IMG/VR virus record: IMGVR_UViG_3300033153_002779
Coordinates: 1 to 30,302 of that record
Source: a virus
Direction: 5' to 3' (one strand)
Length of the DNA: 30,302 nucleotides
Numbering within the stretch: the stretch's first letter is position 1; the number at the start of each line of letters is the position of its first letter. This document shows, in pieces, positions 20,841 through 29,760 of the stretch. The translations under genes were made by a program, and so were the position numbers. The notes beneath the pieces are model-generated. The model was not told the origin of the DNA and did not search any database. It saw only the letters and a program-made list of their open reading frames with translations.

Positions 20841-21417
20841 CGCAGACATAGTAGGCAGATTAAAACTTCTAGCAGATGAACATCTAAAGGCAGACAGTGG
20901 GTCTACTACAACTGCGGTAAATGCATCTATTAAAGACGGCTCAGACTATACTAGCAACTTCATCTGTTTTGTTTCAGGTGCAAATGTTGGTGTAGATGAG
21001 ATCATCACAGGCTACACAATCGCCACCGGCACATTTACCTTCGATACTATAGATAATGCAGTTACAAGCATTGATGAGTTTTGTGTGGTGTCTAAAGGCT
21101 TTCAAAGTGATGTAGCTCAAGCTACAGATATTGTAAAAAATGACATGAGAAATCGTGGATATGATATTGACCTGTTTCTAAACTACCAAACACAGCTCAA
21201 GGAAATGTATATTTACAAGACTATTGAGTTGGTGTGTGGTGGATTGATGAATGATGGTCAAGACCAAGATGTTTACTTTGTTAACTATGAGAGATTTAAA
21301 GAGTTATATGAGTCTGAACTATCAAACCTTATAGCAGATTATGACGCTAATGAAGATGGTGAGATATCAGAAGATGAAGAAGACCTTAGAAGCAATTACG
21401 GGATACTTCAGAGATGA
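20827..21417 (+). CDS. Head completion/connector protein with EF-hand-like loop
   Basis: A 196-residue protein. The helical segment NYQTQLKEMYIYKTIELVCG (about 119-138) with YERFKELYESELSNL after it fits head-tail connector/adaptor proteins in this gene position. Just after that, DANEDGEISEDE matches the 12-residue calcium-binding EF-hand loop with D1, N3, D5, G6, I8 and E12. Calcium-dependent stability is a testable inference. Coupled by ATGA to the next gene. Confidence 0.65.
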   Translation: MTITNADIVGRLKLLADEHLKADSGSTTTAVNASIKDGSDYTSNFICFVSGANVGVDEIITGYTIATGTFTFDTIDNAVTSIDEFCVVSKGFQSDVAQATDIVKNDMRNRGYDIDLFLNYQTQLKEMYIYKTIELVCGGLMNDGQDQDVYFVNYERFKELYESELSNLIADYDANEDGEISEDEEDLRSNYGILQR

Positions 21418-21731
21418 AAAAATATATACTCGCACAAGGCTATAAATTTAAAGGTAGCTATAACGATATGACGCACAAAGAGTTTTATCTCGTTGGTGTT
21501 GTATATGGTAATAGTGACACCTCAACAATGGGTGGCTTTAAACTAGACAGGGAAGAAACATACGGTTTGTTTCTGAAAGATATTGATGTAGAGTCATTCA
21601 AGACAACACTTGAAACTATTATTGACTCAGCATTAGAAGACGGTGTAGGCGCATCACTCGCACACTCAATAACAGTTGAGAATGTAGAGAATGGCTATAA
21701 CGTCACAATGAGTTATAATATACAAGGATAA
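21414..21731 (+). CDS. Tail completion/terminator-like protein
   Basis: A 105-residue protein between the connector and the tail tube gene, the usual place of the tail terminator. It has mixed strands and helices (ETTLETIIDSALED-like helix near residue 60, beta C-terminus NGYNVTMSYNIQG). No definite motif; call mainly by position and size. Confidence 0.5.
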   Translation: MKKYILAQGYKFKGSYNDMTHKEFYLVGVVYGNSDTSTMGGFKLDREETYGLFLKDIDVESFKTTLETIIDSALEDGVGASLAHSITVENVENGYNVTMSYNIQG

Positions 21732-21734
21732 ATT

Positions 21735-22142
21735 ATGGCAATTCAAGGATATTTAGGATCAGTAACAGCGGCAACAGAAGATGTTGCTTCTGCTTCTATC
21801 TGGTCGCTTGATATGACAGCAGATACCACAGACGTGACTACATTCGCAGATGCAGGATGGAAGTCTAGTTGTGGTGGTCTAAAGTCATGGAGTGGTTCGA
21901 TCACTTGTACTTTCACAGGTGGATCAGATACAGGAGAAGCAGCGTTGATTACTTCATTCACAGCAGGTTCAACAGTCGCTTTAGTATTGGAAACAGGCTC
22001 AGTTGGCTCAGGTGCAGTAGAGAAGTTTTCAGGTAATGCGGTTGTGGTTGGCTTTCCAATCACCAATGATGTGAACGGATGTATTGTAGTTACTTTTACT
22101 TTTGAAGGTCAAGGCGCACTAACAATGGCAGCTATCACATGA
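21735..22142 (+). CDS. Major tail tube protein
   Basis: A 135-residue, Thr/Ser/Gly/Ala-rich beta protein with AGGA upstream. WSLDMTADTTDVTTFADAGW near the start and FPITNDVNGCIVVTFTFEGQG near the end are typical of siphovirus tail tube proteins. It is followed by the assembly chaperone and the tape measure gene. Hexameric rings of it would form the tail tube. Confidence 0.78.
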   Translation: MAIQGYLGSVTAATEDVASASIWSLDMTADTTDVTTFADAGWKSSCGGLKSWSGSITCTFTGGSDTGEAALITSFTAGSTVALVLETGSVGSGAVEKFSGNAVVVGFPITNDVNGCIVVTFTFEGQGALTMAAIT

Positions 22143-22191
22143 TTTTATGATGCATCTTATGGGTGCATCGCTAAACTCATAAAGGCTGTCA

Positions 22192-22572
22192 ATGGATAAT
22201 ACACTACTAGCAGAAATCGCAAAAGCACAAGACTCACTTCAAACAATAGAATTTACTTTCGTGGAGAAAGAACATAAGTGGTATTACAGATACCTTACAC
22301 TACTTGAAAAAGTCAGAATACAACAGATGTGTATCAAGCCAAATATAACCGTAAATACAGACGGTACTACCACCACAAGGATGGAAGAGCAGAGTCATCT
22401 CATACCAATACATACAATTATTGAGAAAGCAGTAGATGAAGATGGTAAAAAGCTGTTCAGCCATGCTAAGGATTTTGATACAATTAGTAAATTACCGGCT
22501 AATATTGCATCTTATATCGCTTATCAGATGAGCTTGGATGTATTTGGTACAATGGAGAAAAAGGATAAATAA
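22192..22572 (+). CDS. Tail assembly chaperone
   Basis: A 126-residue protein between tube and tape measure genes. WYYRYLTLLEKVRIQQM and the helical C-terminus fit the short (G-type) tail chaperones. No -1 frameshift extension is evident because the tape measure starts immediately (TAATG). An 8-bp hairpin lies upstream of the gene around 22151-22173, without a T-tract. Confidence 0.65.
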   Translation: MDNTLLAEIAKAQDSLQTIEFTFVEKEHKWYYRYLTLLEKVRIQQMCIKPNITVNTDGTTTTRMEEQSHLIPIHTIIEKAVDEDGKKLFSHAKDFDTISKLPANIASYIAYQMSLDVFGTMEKKDK

Positions 22573-24116
22573 TGGCTTTTGGTTCTAATGAGAGTGTTGA
22601 ATTTGACATAAAAGTAAATGGTAAACAAGCAGAAGCTTCCATTAATGATGTAGAGGACGCACAAGAAAAACTAGATAAAACTGTGTCAAAGACCTCAAAG
22701 AATATCAAAGCTAATTGGACTGCTATAGGGGCAGCAATTACAGTATCGGCTGCTGCTGCTACAGTGCTTATAGCAAGGTCTGCAAAACTAGAGCAGGCTA
22801 TGTTTGGACTAAATAAAGAGCAGAAGGAATGGATAGAACAAGCCTCAGAAAGATATGCAGTTGACCAAGAGATGATTGCTGGTTTTGTGCAGATGGGTAA
22901 AGCCTCTGGTCTTGCTGGTAAAGAGATAGAACAGATAACAGCACAAGCATTTGCTATGAGTAAACAGTTTGCAAATCTTGGGTTTGACTCTTCTGTAGAA
23001 GATTTGACTGAGTTTTATTCTGCTGGTACTTTAACGGGTGCAGTGCTAGAATACATGGAGAAGACCACGGGTGACGCAGAAATAGCAACAAGAGACCTTG
23101 ACTACCAAATGAAAGCACTAAAGGCTTCTACTGCTGGAGTATATGAAGAGTGGGCGAAAACAGATGCAGCCAAAATGGCAAGATCGCTACAGGAGCTAGA
23201 CACCTTATCACTAGATTTAGGTAATGCTTTTTTTAGGCTTTCTGGAGAAACGGGAATACTTAACAAAAGTGTATGGGTTGCAGAGAAAGCTTTTTTAGGA
23301 TTAGAATTAGCGTTTAATGGTTGGCTTCAAATATACTATCTTGCATTAAATGCATTAGGTGATGGAACGGCAGAAGCAGAATTAAGTAAACTTGCAACAA
23401 AAGCAAAAGAGATAAGAGAAATTCTAGGAGGTCAAGAGCCTATGGAAATATCGCTTGAACTACCAGCAAGAACTCCTCTTGGTAGACCTCCAAAAGAAAC
23501 AGACACCGTAGAGAAAACAAAAGAGGTATCACGACAGATAAAAGATATTTGGAAAAATGATACACAAGAAATATCGGATATGCATCGTGACATGATGAGT
23601 AATATGTCAAGAGGATTAGAAGAGTTTGTTATGACGGGGAAGATGGATTTTAAAGACCTTGCTAACTCAATGATCGCTGATATTGTTAGAGCACAATCAC
23701 AAGCTTTAGTTTCAGGCTTGTTTGGTTCACTGTTCGGTGGTGGTCTAAGCTCAGCAACATCAAATGTAGTTGGTATGTTCCACGCTGGAGGTTTTGTAGG
23801 AAGTCCAATACCTTCACATCATGACGGCTCACTGAGACAAGATGAGCGCATAGCCAAGCTTCAAACAGGTGAAGCTGTTATCAGTCGCTCAGGGGTATCA
23901 CAAAACAAAGAAGCGATACAAGCCATAAACAACGGTCAAACAGTTGGTGGCGGTGGAAATAATACAACAGCAGAGATAATCTTTAATGTTCAAGCCATAG
24001 ACAGCACAACTTTCCAAGCATGGCTAACGGCAAACAGACAAACAGTAGAGAGTATCATTTCAAATTCTATCTCTTCAAACGGTTCGGTAAGAAGAGTCAT
24101 TAAGTCGAGCATATAA
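22572..24116 (+). CDS. Tape measure protein
   Basis: A 514-residue helical protein. A hydrophobic segment at about 50-68 (AIGAAITVSAAAATVLIA) follows an N-terminal coiled coil. The C-terminal region carries MTGKMDFKDLANSMI, then FHAGGFVG and QTGEAVISR, as in lambda-like tape measures. Tail length scales with this protein; using about 0.15 nm per residue gives a tail near 75-80 nm, a short siphovirus tail. TAATG couplings at both ends. Confidence 0.85.
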   Translation: MAFGSNESVEFDIKVNGKQAEASINDVEDAQEKLDKTVSKTSKNIKANWTAIGAAITVSAAAATVLIARSAKLEQAMFGLNKEQKEWIEQASERYAVDQEMIAGFVQMGKASGLAGKEIEQITAQAFAMSKQFANLGFDSSVEDLTEFYSAGTLTGAVLEYMEKTTGDAEIATRDLDYQMKALKASTAGVYEEWAKTDAAKMARSLQELDTLSLDLGNAFFRLSGETGILNKSVWVAEKAFLGLELAFNGWLQIYYLALNALGDGTAEAELSKLATKAKEIREILGGQEPMEISLELPARTPLGRPPKETDTVEKTKEVSRQIKDIWKNDTQEISDMHRDMMSNMSRGLEEFVMTGKMDFKDLANSMIADIVRAQSQALVSGLFGSLFGGGLSSATSNVVGMFHAGGFVGSPIPSHHDGSLRQDERIAKLQTGEAVISRSGVSQNKEAIQAINNGQTVGGGGNNTTAEIIFNVQAIDSTTFQAWLTANRQTVESIISNSISSNGSVRRVIKSSI

Positions 24117-24892
24117 TGAATGACTTAACAACTATACTCACAACAAAAACATTTATGCACTCACATGATGAGTCCCCTAAGCAAGGCTCAAATATTATGT
24201 TTGACTCTGCAAAAAGCCAAGTTGTTACACGATTTTCTATTCCATCAATGACAATACTCATGGAGTATAGAGGATTATCATTAACAGAAATTCAGGCACT
24301 CAGAACGGCTTACGAGGCTAATTATGCGAACACATTTCTAGCAACTATCCCTCTTGATACTAGACCAGACTTTATGGACGGTGATACTAGCGTATGGAAG
24401 TTTGATGATTTTGGTTTCTCTAAAATGCCGGGTGGATGCTTTAGTGCAAAAGCAACACTTACAACATCTCTTCTATTTAACTTCACTGAATATACAGATA
24501 TTATAACTGAGTCAAGCACCAACACTTTAAGCACAACAACCAATACAGATTTTAAGATATTGCTTGATAGTTCTTCTCCCGTATCTGCTGAGTATGGGTA
24601 TGAGAATATGAGTCTTAATTCTATGATAGGAAGATCAACACAACAACAGAAGGATAAAGGCTCACTTCTTAGAAGATACAGGCTAGCATGGATACTAGAA
24701 GAGACCGAGTTTTTAGAGCTCTTGATGTTCTATAGAAAAAGGTCAGGAATAATGGGGCAGATAGGTATGCCAGATATAGAAATAGACTCTGGAGTATTAG
24801 TAAATAGTCGTTTCTCTGAGGACTCAATGCAATATGTAAAAAGAGTTGATGGTCTTTACGAGTGCGCCCTAGAAACCGTGGAGGTGAAATAA
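24116..24892 (+). CDS. Distal tail protein-like minor tail protein
   Basis: A 258-residue protein directly after the tape measure. It contains several strands, a Thr/Ser-rich middle linker (about 120-145) and a C-terminal second half with WILEETEFLELLMFYRKRSG. Two related halves are possible, each with an E...L...Y.. segment (LSLTEIQALRTAYEANY and ETEFLELLMFYRKRSG). Position suggests distal tail or baseplate hub adaptor; no decisive motif. Confidence 0.6.
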   Translation: MNDLTTILTTKTFMHSHDESPKQGSNIMFDSAKSQVVTRFSIPSMTILMEYRGLSLTEIQALRTAYEANYANTFLATIPLDTRPDFMDGDTSVWKFDDFGFSKMPGGCFSAKATLTTSLLFNFTEYTDIITESSTNTLSTTTNTDFKILLDSSSPVSAEYGYENMSLNSMIGRSTQQQKDKGSLLRRYRLAWILEETEFLELLMFYRKRSGIMGQIGMPDIEIDSGVLVNSRFSEDSMQYVKRVDGLYECALETVEVK

Positions 24893-26622
24893 TGAAAGAC
24901 ATAACAAACAATGCAAGAAGCAGAGACCAACTCTCAATGCTACATCTGATTACTTTTGTCATAAATGATTTAGACGGGGAATATTATGACACTATCTATG
25001 TAACAGATCATGATATTTTTGTAATTGACGGGGAGATAGAATATACACCCATTTCAATAACTTTTGATAAGCTAACAGAAGATATCACCATGCAGACAAA
25101 TACTATTTCTATTATCTTAGACAATATAAACTCTGCATTATCCCAAACAGCTCTTGGTTACGAATGGAGAAACAATGCGTCAACAATAGAGCGACTTATG
25201 TTTGTTCCTAATGAAGAGGTAGAAGATGGTGAGACATACGATTATGGATATGGTGACAATCTTGGTGCTTATGACTTCCCTCAACTAAACATAGGGGATA
25301 TAACACTAAAAGATAGATACACATTATTTGAGGGAAGTATTCACGGCTTTTCAGCTAATGAGTCCACTTTATCTGGTCAGGTCTCGACTAAATTCTCTTT
25401 TTGGCAAAATCCTTTTCCAAAGCGAACCTTTGACCAAAAAGAGTTTGTTGGTGTTATTGGGGCTATGACAGAAACAGTATATTGGGGAAGAGCAAAACCA
25501 ACAAATGCAGCTCAGTCAGATATTGCACCAAATTCACCAACCAACTTTACGGCAAGTGATGCAAGGACAGACGGTATTCTTATAGATTGGGATAATTCAA
25601 CTATCGGTCATCCGTTGCCAACTTATGATTTATACAATGATACATCCCTTGTCACGGCAGGTGTAACTAGAGGGGAGATAACAACGGGGTGGACAGATGA
25701 CCTAGCATATCCAAATCTTAGAGTCAAGGCTGTAAACTCCGAAGGGTCAGCGTATTCAAACACCGACTCAGGAACAGAAATAAGCGAATTAGTCGCACCA
25801 AACGCACCAACTAATTTCAATGCAACAGACGACCTAGGTGGTAAAATAATCGCAACATGGACAAATTCAACGGAGGGTAATCCAACACCAACTTATAATC
25901 TATATGAAGATGATGTGGAGGTAGTTACCGGCATGACTTCAGGGGATGACTATGAGGTCGGAGCAGGAACCAGAGACTACTATATAAGAGCGATTAATGC
26001 AGAAGGATATGCAAACAGTTCAGTAGACGAAGGAACATCAACTATTGCAGACCCCGGCTCAATAACTTATTATGCAAATGATACTTTTGTCGTTCCGGCT
26101 GGATATACAGAGGTTGATATTTGTATGATCGGTGGTGGTGGCTCTGGTGCAGTTAGTCGTGATACAGCAGTTGGTGGTGGTAACGCTGGAGAAATTATTT
26201 CACAAGCTGTATCGGTTACACAATTCCAAGAAATTGCTGTTATTATCGGAGCAGGTGGAGCAACTCGCTCTAGTCAATCATTGAACTTAGATGGATATGA
26301 CGGAGACCCAACCTCTTTTGGAGCAATAACCGCAGATGGGGGAATTAAAGGACAAGTCGGAGATGGGTATCTTGGAAACGGTGCCTCCTCTGGAACTTGT
26401 ATGGGAACATTTAGAGATGGATACGCCTATGCCTCTATTGTTAGTGGTGGACAAAGAGGATTTGCAAATGGTTCAGATGCAGATAAAGGAACAGTAAGCC
26501 CAACGCCGCCAGCAGGTTCTTCCGGAGCAGGGGGAGGAGCTGCCTTCTCTAATTTTGGTGAAGTAATGGCTGTTTCAGGACATGGTGGACAAGGTGTTTG
26601 TAAAGTAAGTTGGGGGCTGTAA
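24892..26622 (+). CDS. Baseplate hub protein fused to two FN3 domains and a glycine-rich tip
   Basis: A 576-residue protein; start at 24892 chosen for GGAGG and TAATG. Residues 1-205 resemble DUF2163-like hub proteins (HLITFVINDLDGEYY, the D.ITL.DRYTLFEGSIHG segment, KFSFWQNPFPKRTF). Residues 212-300 and 302-390 are tandem fibronectin type III modules, each starting AP.(S/A)PTNF. From about 386 a beta strand pair (FVVPAGYTEVDICMIGGGG) leads to a glycine-rich domain up to the end, of the kind used for receptor contact by tail tip proteins. The fusion places a probable receptor-binding domain on a hub protein. Confidence 0.7.
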   Translation: MKDITNNARSRDQLSMLHLITFVINDLDGEYYDTIYVTDHDIFVIDGEIEYTPISITFDKLTEDITMQTNTISIILDNINSALSQTALGYEWRNNASTIERLMFVPNEEVEDGETYDYGYGDNLGAYDFPQLNIGDITLKDRYTLFEGSIHGFSANESTLSGQVSTKFSFWQNPFPKRTFDQKEFVGVIGAMTETVYWGRAKPTNAAQSDIAPNSPTNFTASDARTDGILIDWDNSTIGHPLPTYDLYNDTSLVTAGVTRGEITTGWTDDLAYPNLRVKAVNSEGSAYSNTDSGTEISELVAPNAPTNFNATDDLGGKIIATWTNSTEGNPTPTYNLYEDDVEVVTGMTSGDDYEVGAGTRDYYIRAINAEGYANSSVDEGTSTIADPGSITYYANDTFVVPAGYTEVDICMIGGGGSGAVSRDTAVGGGNAGEIISQAVSVTQFQEIAVIIGAGGATRSSQSLNLDGYDGDPTSFGAITADGGIKGQVGDGYLGNGASSGTCMGTFRDGYAYASIVSGGQRGFANGSDADKGTVSPTPPAGSSGAGGGAAFSNFGEVMAVSGHGGQGVCKVSWGL

Positions 26623-26960
26623 TGAATAATTGTTTTATCTTCACATACAGAACACACCCATTAAAAGAATATTTCCCTAAAGAGTTTTGTGATTATTCAC
26701 TTGATAATCTAAAAAAGATTGTAAAAGACTATCGTACTATTTTAGATAACGGTATCCATAAAGAATATTTTGACAGTTTTTGTGATGTGGTTCTAAAGGC
26801 AGAAAAAGGAGATATTGTGACAACCGATCAAACAGTAGGTATCGCACATAATAATCTTGTTTTTGTAACAACGCATGAAAGATGTGGAGGCAAAACACTA
26901 ATGAACATAAGTAAAAAGTGTACAATATATAGAATAACAAAGGAGTCTAAAAATGGGTAA
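26622..26960 (+). CDS. Small tail tip assembly protein (DUF6950-like position)
   Basis: A 112-residue protein; start chosen for TAATG. It sits between hub and J-like genes, where many phages have an NlpC/P60 or DUF6950 protein. KGDIVTTDQTVGIAHNNLVFVTT would fit such a beta core. A catalytic Cys/His dyad cannot be assigned with confidence, although SFCDVV and HERCGG exist. It overlaps the next gene by eight bases. Confidence 0.5.
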   Translation: MNNCFIFTYRTHPLKEYFPKEFCDYSLDNLKKIVKDYRTILDNGIHKEYFDSFCDVVLKAEKGDIVTTDQTVGIAHNNLVFVTTHERCGGKTLMNISKKCTIYRITKESKNG

Positions 26961-28824
26961 GGTCTTAAAAGTCGTCGCTGGAGCAGCCCTCTTATATTTT
27001 AGTGGTGGTCTTGCGGCTGGAATATTAGGGGCTGCTGCCGGTGCAACATCTCTGACAATACTAGCAACAGCTATCCAACTGGCAGGCTCGATGCTTTTAG
27101 CCTCTGCCTTGGCTCCAAATCTAGGGGACAGCACAATAGATGGTCAAGGACAATCTCTACAAACAAGAAAATCAAATGTGAATACTGTTCCTGTAGTGTA
27201 TGGAAAGAACAAGATAGCAGGGAATATTGTTTATCAATATACAAACAACTATAGTGGTGGATCAACCAATGTTGACTATTGGGCGATTATAGCTATGAGT
27301 GATGGTGAAATGAATGAGTTTATCAGCATGTATTCCAATGATATGACTATGGATAGTAAAGGCTCAGGAGTGTTTACCTTAGAGTTTACACACATAAAGG
27401 CAACCAACACAAGTGGTAGTGGTGTAACCGTTAATGATGTATATTTTGCTACAGACCAAGCAGGCACAACTGTACAAGGCTCTACAATTTTTAATACGAT
27501 TAGTCCAACAGTTAGTTCAGGTGCAAATTCAGGTAATCTAGTTGATGGCGATCTAAGTACATCATGGATTCCAACCTCTGTAGACGATGAGTGGATAAAA
27601 ATCCTAGATGGTGACACAGCTACAGCAACAAGTGCCTCTGTTAATATACCAGATAAAAATAATGGGGGGGATGAGCATACAATAAACTTCAGATTGCAAT
27701 ATTCCGATAATGACTCAACATGGATTAATGCAAGTGAAAATTATAGCAACAAAGAAGGATATGATCAGTCTTGGGTAAAAATAATCAGCACAGAAACAGA
27801 CTCACATGATTATTGGAGAATATTCTTTACAGACATTAGTTACTATGATGGTGACAGCACATATGCATCTAAAGTGTATGAAGTAGCAGCTGATACAAGT
27901 TATGCAGTAATGGCAACACTCCCAGAGAATATTTCATTTATAGCAGTGCATGAACTATATGATGCAACAGACAATCCTCAAATAAATAATATTACCACCA
28001 TTGCAAGAGGTAGAGAGATGGAATATTTTGAGCTTCCACATGAGTCTCCAATGTCCGAAGCGTATAGCGATAACCCAGCAGTAATTGTGTATGATATTCT
28101 AAAGAATGGTTTAGGTATATCGGAAGACGATATAGACACAAGAAGCTTCTACGATGGACAGGTACACTGTAGCGCAAATGTTTTAAGATGTAACATTGTT
28201 TACATTAGACAAGAAAACATGAGTGCTGCCGTTCAAGCGGCACTAGCAACGATGAGAGGCTATATAGTTTTCTCAGACTCTAAGTGGGTGCTTATATTTG
28301 ATGCGCCTAAGCAATCTATCGCAACACTGACTACCGATGATTTTCTAAACTCTACAATGAGCGTATCCATGAAGAGAAATGAAGACATAGCAAACAAGAT
28401 AACACTTAAATATGTTAACCCAGACGATGAGTGGCAGGTAGCCTCAGTAGAGCGCAAAGACGATGACCTTATAGATTTAGATGGTCAAATAATAGAAAAA
28501 GTAGTAGAAGTTCGGGGATGTACAAGCGAATTACAAGCGGATAAGTTAGCAGAAATAATGCTTAATAGAATGAGATATTCAGAAGACTCTGCCGGTGATA
28601 GAATAAAACAAACCCCTTTATCTATCTCATTTTCTACAAGCATAAAAAATATTCATTTAGAGGTTGGGGATGTTATAACTCTACAGCATGACATATTGGA
28701 GTTTGACAGAAAAATGACTATCGGATCAATAGAAACAGACCAAAGCGGTGCGGTGCATATTTCTGGAGAGGAATACTGCGAAACACATTATCAGAAGCAA
28801 GACGAAACATACTTGATTTTTTAG
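26953..28824 (+). CDS. Tail tip protein J-like, with I-like N-terminus and inserted discoidin-like domain
   Basis: A 623-residue protein with AGGAG upstream. Residues 1-55 are hydrophobic and Gly/Ala-rich, as in lambda gpI/gpK-like tips. VNTVPVVYGKNKIAGNIVY begins the J-type hub. About residues 185-310 look like an inserted F5/8C (discoidin)-like sugar-binding module: NLVDGDLSTSWIPTS, LQYSDNDSTWI and YWRIFFTDIS. The second half (NPAVIVYDILKNGLGISEDD, FDAPKQSIATL, IANKITLKY, EVGDVITL) is the conserved J core. It would carry host recognition and DNA ejection functions. Confidence 0.78.
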   Translation: MGKVLKVVAGAALLYFSGGLAAGILGAAAGATSLTILATAIQLAGSMLLASALAPNLGDSTIDGQGQSLQTRKSNVNTVPVVYGKNKIAGNIVYQYTNNYSGGSTNVDYWAIIAMSDGEMNEFISMYSNDMTMDSKGSGVFTLEFTHIKATNTSGSGVTVNDVYFATDQAGTTVQGSTIFNTISPTVSSGANSGNLVDGDLSTSWIPTSVDDEWIKILDGDTATATSASVNIPDKNNGGDEHTINFRLQYSDNDSTWINASENYSNKEGYDQSWVKIISTETDSHDYWRIFFTDISYYDGDSTYASKVYEVAADTSYAVMATLPENISFIAVHELYDATDNPQINNITTIARGREMEYFELPHESPMSEAYSDNPAVIVYDILKNGLGISEDDIDTRSFYDGQVHCSANVLRCNIVYIRQENMSAAVQAALATMRGYIVFSDSKWVLIFDAPKQSIATLTTDDFLNSTMSVSMKRNEDIANKITLKYVNPDDEWQVASVERKDDDLIDLDGQIIEKVVEVRGCTSELQADKLAEIMLNRMRYSEDSAGDRIKQTPLSISFSTSIKNIHLEVGDVITLQHDILEFDRKMTIGSIETDQSGAVHISGEEYCETHYQKQDETYLIF

Positions 28825-28847
28825 ATACAATATAGAAAAGGATTTAC

Positions 28848-29090
28848 ATGTCAAATGGAACATTAACAATAGACAATCATGGAGAGAGGATACAAGTATT
28901 TGCACCTAGACTTGGTGTAAGTTTAACCTCTCCATATACACCAACAATTGACGAGGTTGTTATGGTAGCTGCAGATGTAACCATAACCATAGACAGTGTT
29001 GGTGCAGCCTATGAAGCAGGAAGTGTTATTGGACTTGCAAAAGGCATCACATACTCACTAAGTGCAACAACAGCCGCACATAAGATGTAG
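28848..29090 (+). CDS. Small structural protein downstream of J-like gene
   Basis: An 80-residue protein with AAAGGA upstream. Rich in Thr, Val, Ala and Ser, likely beta: TLTIDNHGERIQVF, EVVMVAADVTITIDSVG, ITYSLSATTA. No family recognised. Context suggests a tail tip or fibre accessory. Confidence 0.55.
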   Translation: MSNGTLTIDNHGERIQVFAPRLGVSLTSPYTPTIDEVVMVAADVTITIDSVGAAYEAGSVIGLAKGITYSLSATTAAHKM

Positions 29091-29092
29091 CC

Positions 29093-29551
29093 ATGTTTGG
29101 GTTTGCTTTATGGAAATATAAGGTCAACGGCGGGTATATCGGTGGTGCTACGGTAGAAGCCAATATCTGTGTAACCACCATTGGAACATCAGGCGATAAA
29201 AACGGGTACATTGAAAGCTCAATAGGTGAAATCTCTCCTAACGCTTCATACGGTGGCGAGACTATATTCGAGTTTACTTGGGATATAGTAACGGGTGAAT
29301 TTATACTTTCGTTTGATGATGGTACTTTAGAACTTACAAATGTATCTGATGTTAAAGTTCTTCACCCAGATGTACCAGACGGCAATATCGCATTATGGGA
29401 TAGCGCACAGACAGCTTATGTATATACAGACCTTACATTAGCACAAGCTATTGGAGTTGATGAGGACTATGGGTGCTTTAGAATAGAGTCCACACCTATT
29501 ACGGCGTTTTTAGGTAGCTTCTCTGAAGTATTGAGAGGAACAGCAACATGA
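29093..29551 (+). CDS. Tail-associated hypothetical protein
   Basis: A 152-residue beta-rich acidic protein starting two bases after the previous stop. GETIFEFTWDIVTGEFILSFDDGTLEL is typical of fibre-like beta structure. No recognised family. Its ATGA overlap with the next gene shows it belongs to the tail operon. Confidence 0.55.
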   Translation: MFGFALWKYKVNGGYIGGATVEANICVTTIGTSGDKNGYIESSIGEISPNASYGGETIFEFTWDIVTGEFILSFDDGTLELTNVSDVKVLHPDVPDGNIALWDSAQTAYVYTDLTLAQAIGVDEDYGCFRIESTPITAFLGSFSEVLRGTAT

Positions 29552-29760
29552 TACCTTTATTTGACAGAGAACAACTCAAAGTGGAAATAGCAATAGTTAA
29601 AGACATCAAGAAGTTGGAGAAGATAGAAAACCCAACCAATGAAGAGAAACAACTTCTTAAAGATAAAGAGAAGGAACTTAAAGATACCAAAGACATATAT
29701 AAAGCCAAAAAGAAACTAGAGAAGCAGATATTAAAAGATGCCCGAAAGGATAGTAAATGA
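29548..29760 (+). CDS. Small coiled-coil protein of the tail region
   Basis: A 70-residue, Lys/Glu-rich, wholly helical protein (REQLKVEIAIVKDIKKLEKI ...). ATGA-coupled to both neighbours. It could be a fibre assembly chaperone or connector; this is by context only. Confidence 0.55.
   Translation: MIPLFDREQLKVEIAIVKDIKKLEKIENPTNEEKQLLKDKEKELKDTKDIYKAKKKLEKQILKDARKDSK

Noticed and set aside
22151-22173. Hairpin after the tail tube gene as a terminator
   Set aside because: An 8-bp stem exists but it is not followed by a run of T, and the tail genes continue.
22192-22600. Programmed frameshift between tail chaperone and a longer product
   Set aside because: The tape measure starts immediately at the stop, and there is no open frame of useful length for an extension.
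25525-26060. Tandem duplication as a DNA repeat element
   Set aside because: The two FN3 units are similar as proteins but too diverged at the DNA level to be a recent repeat.
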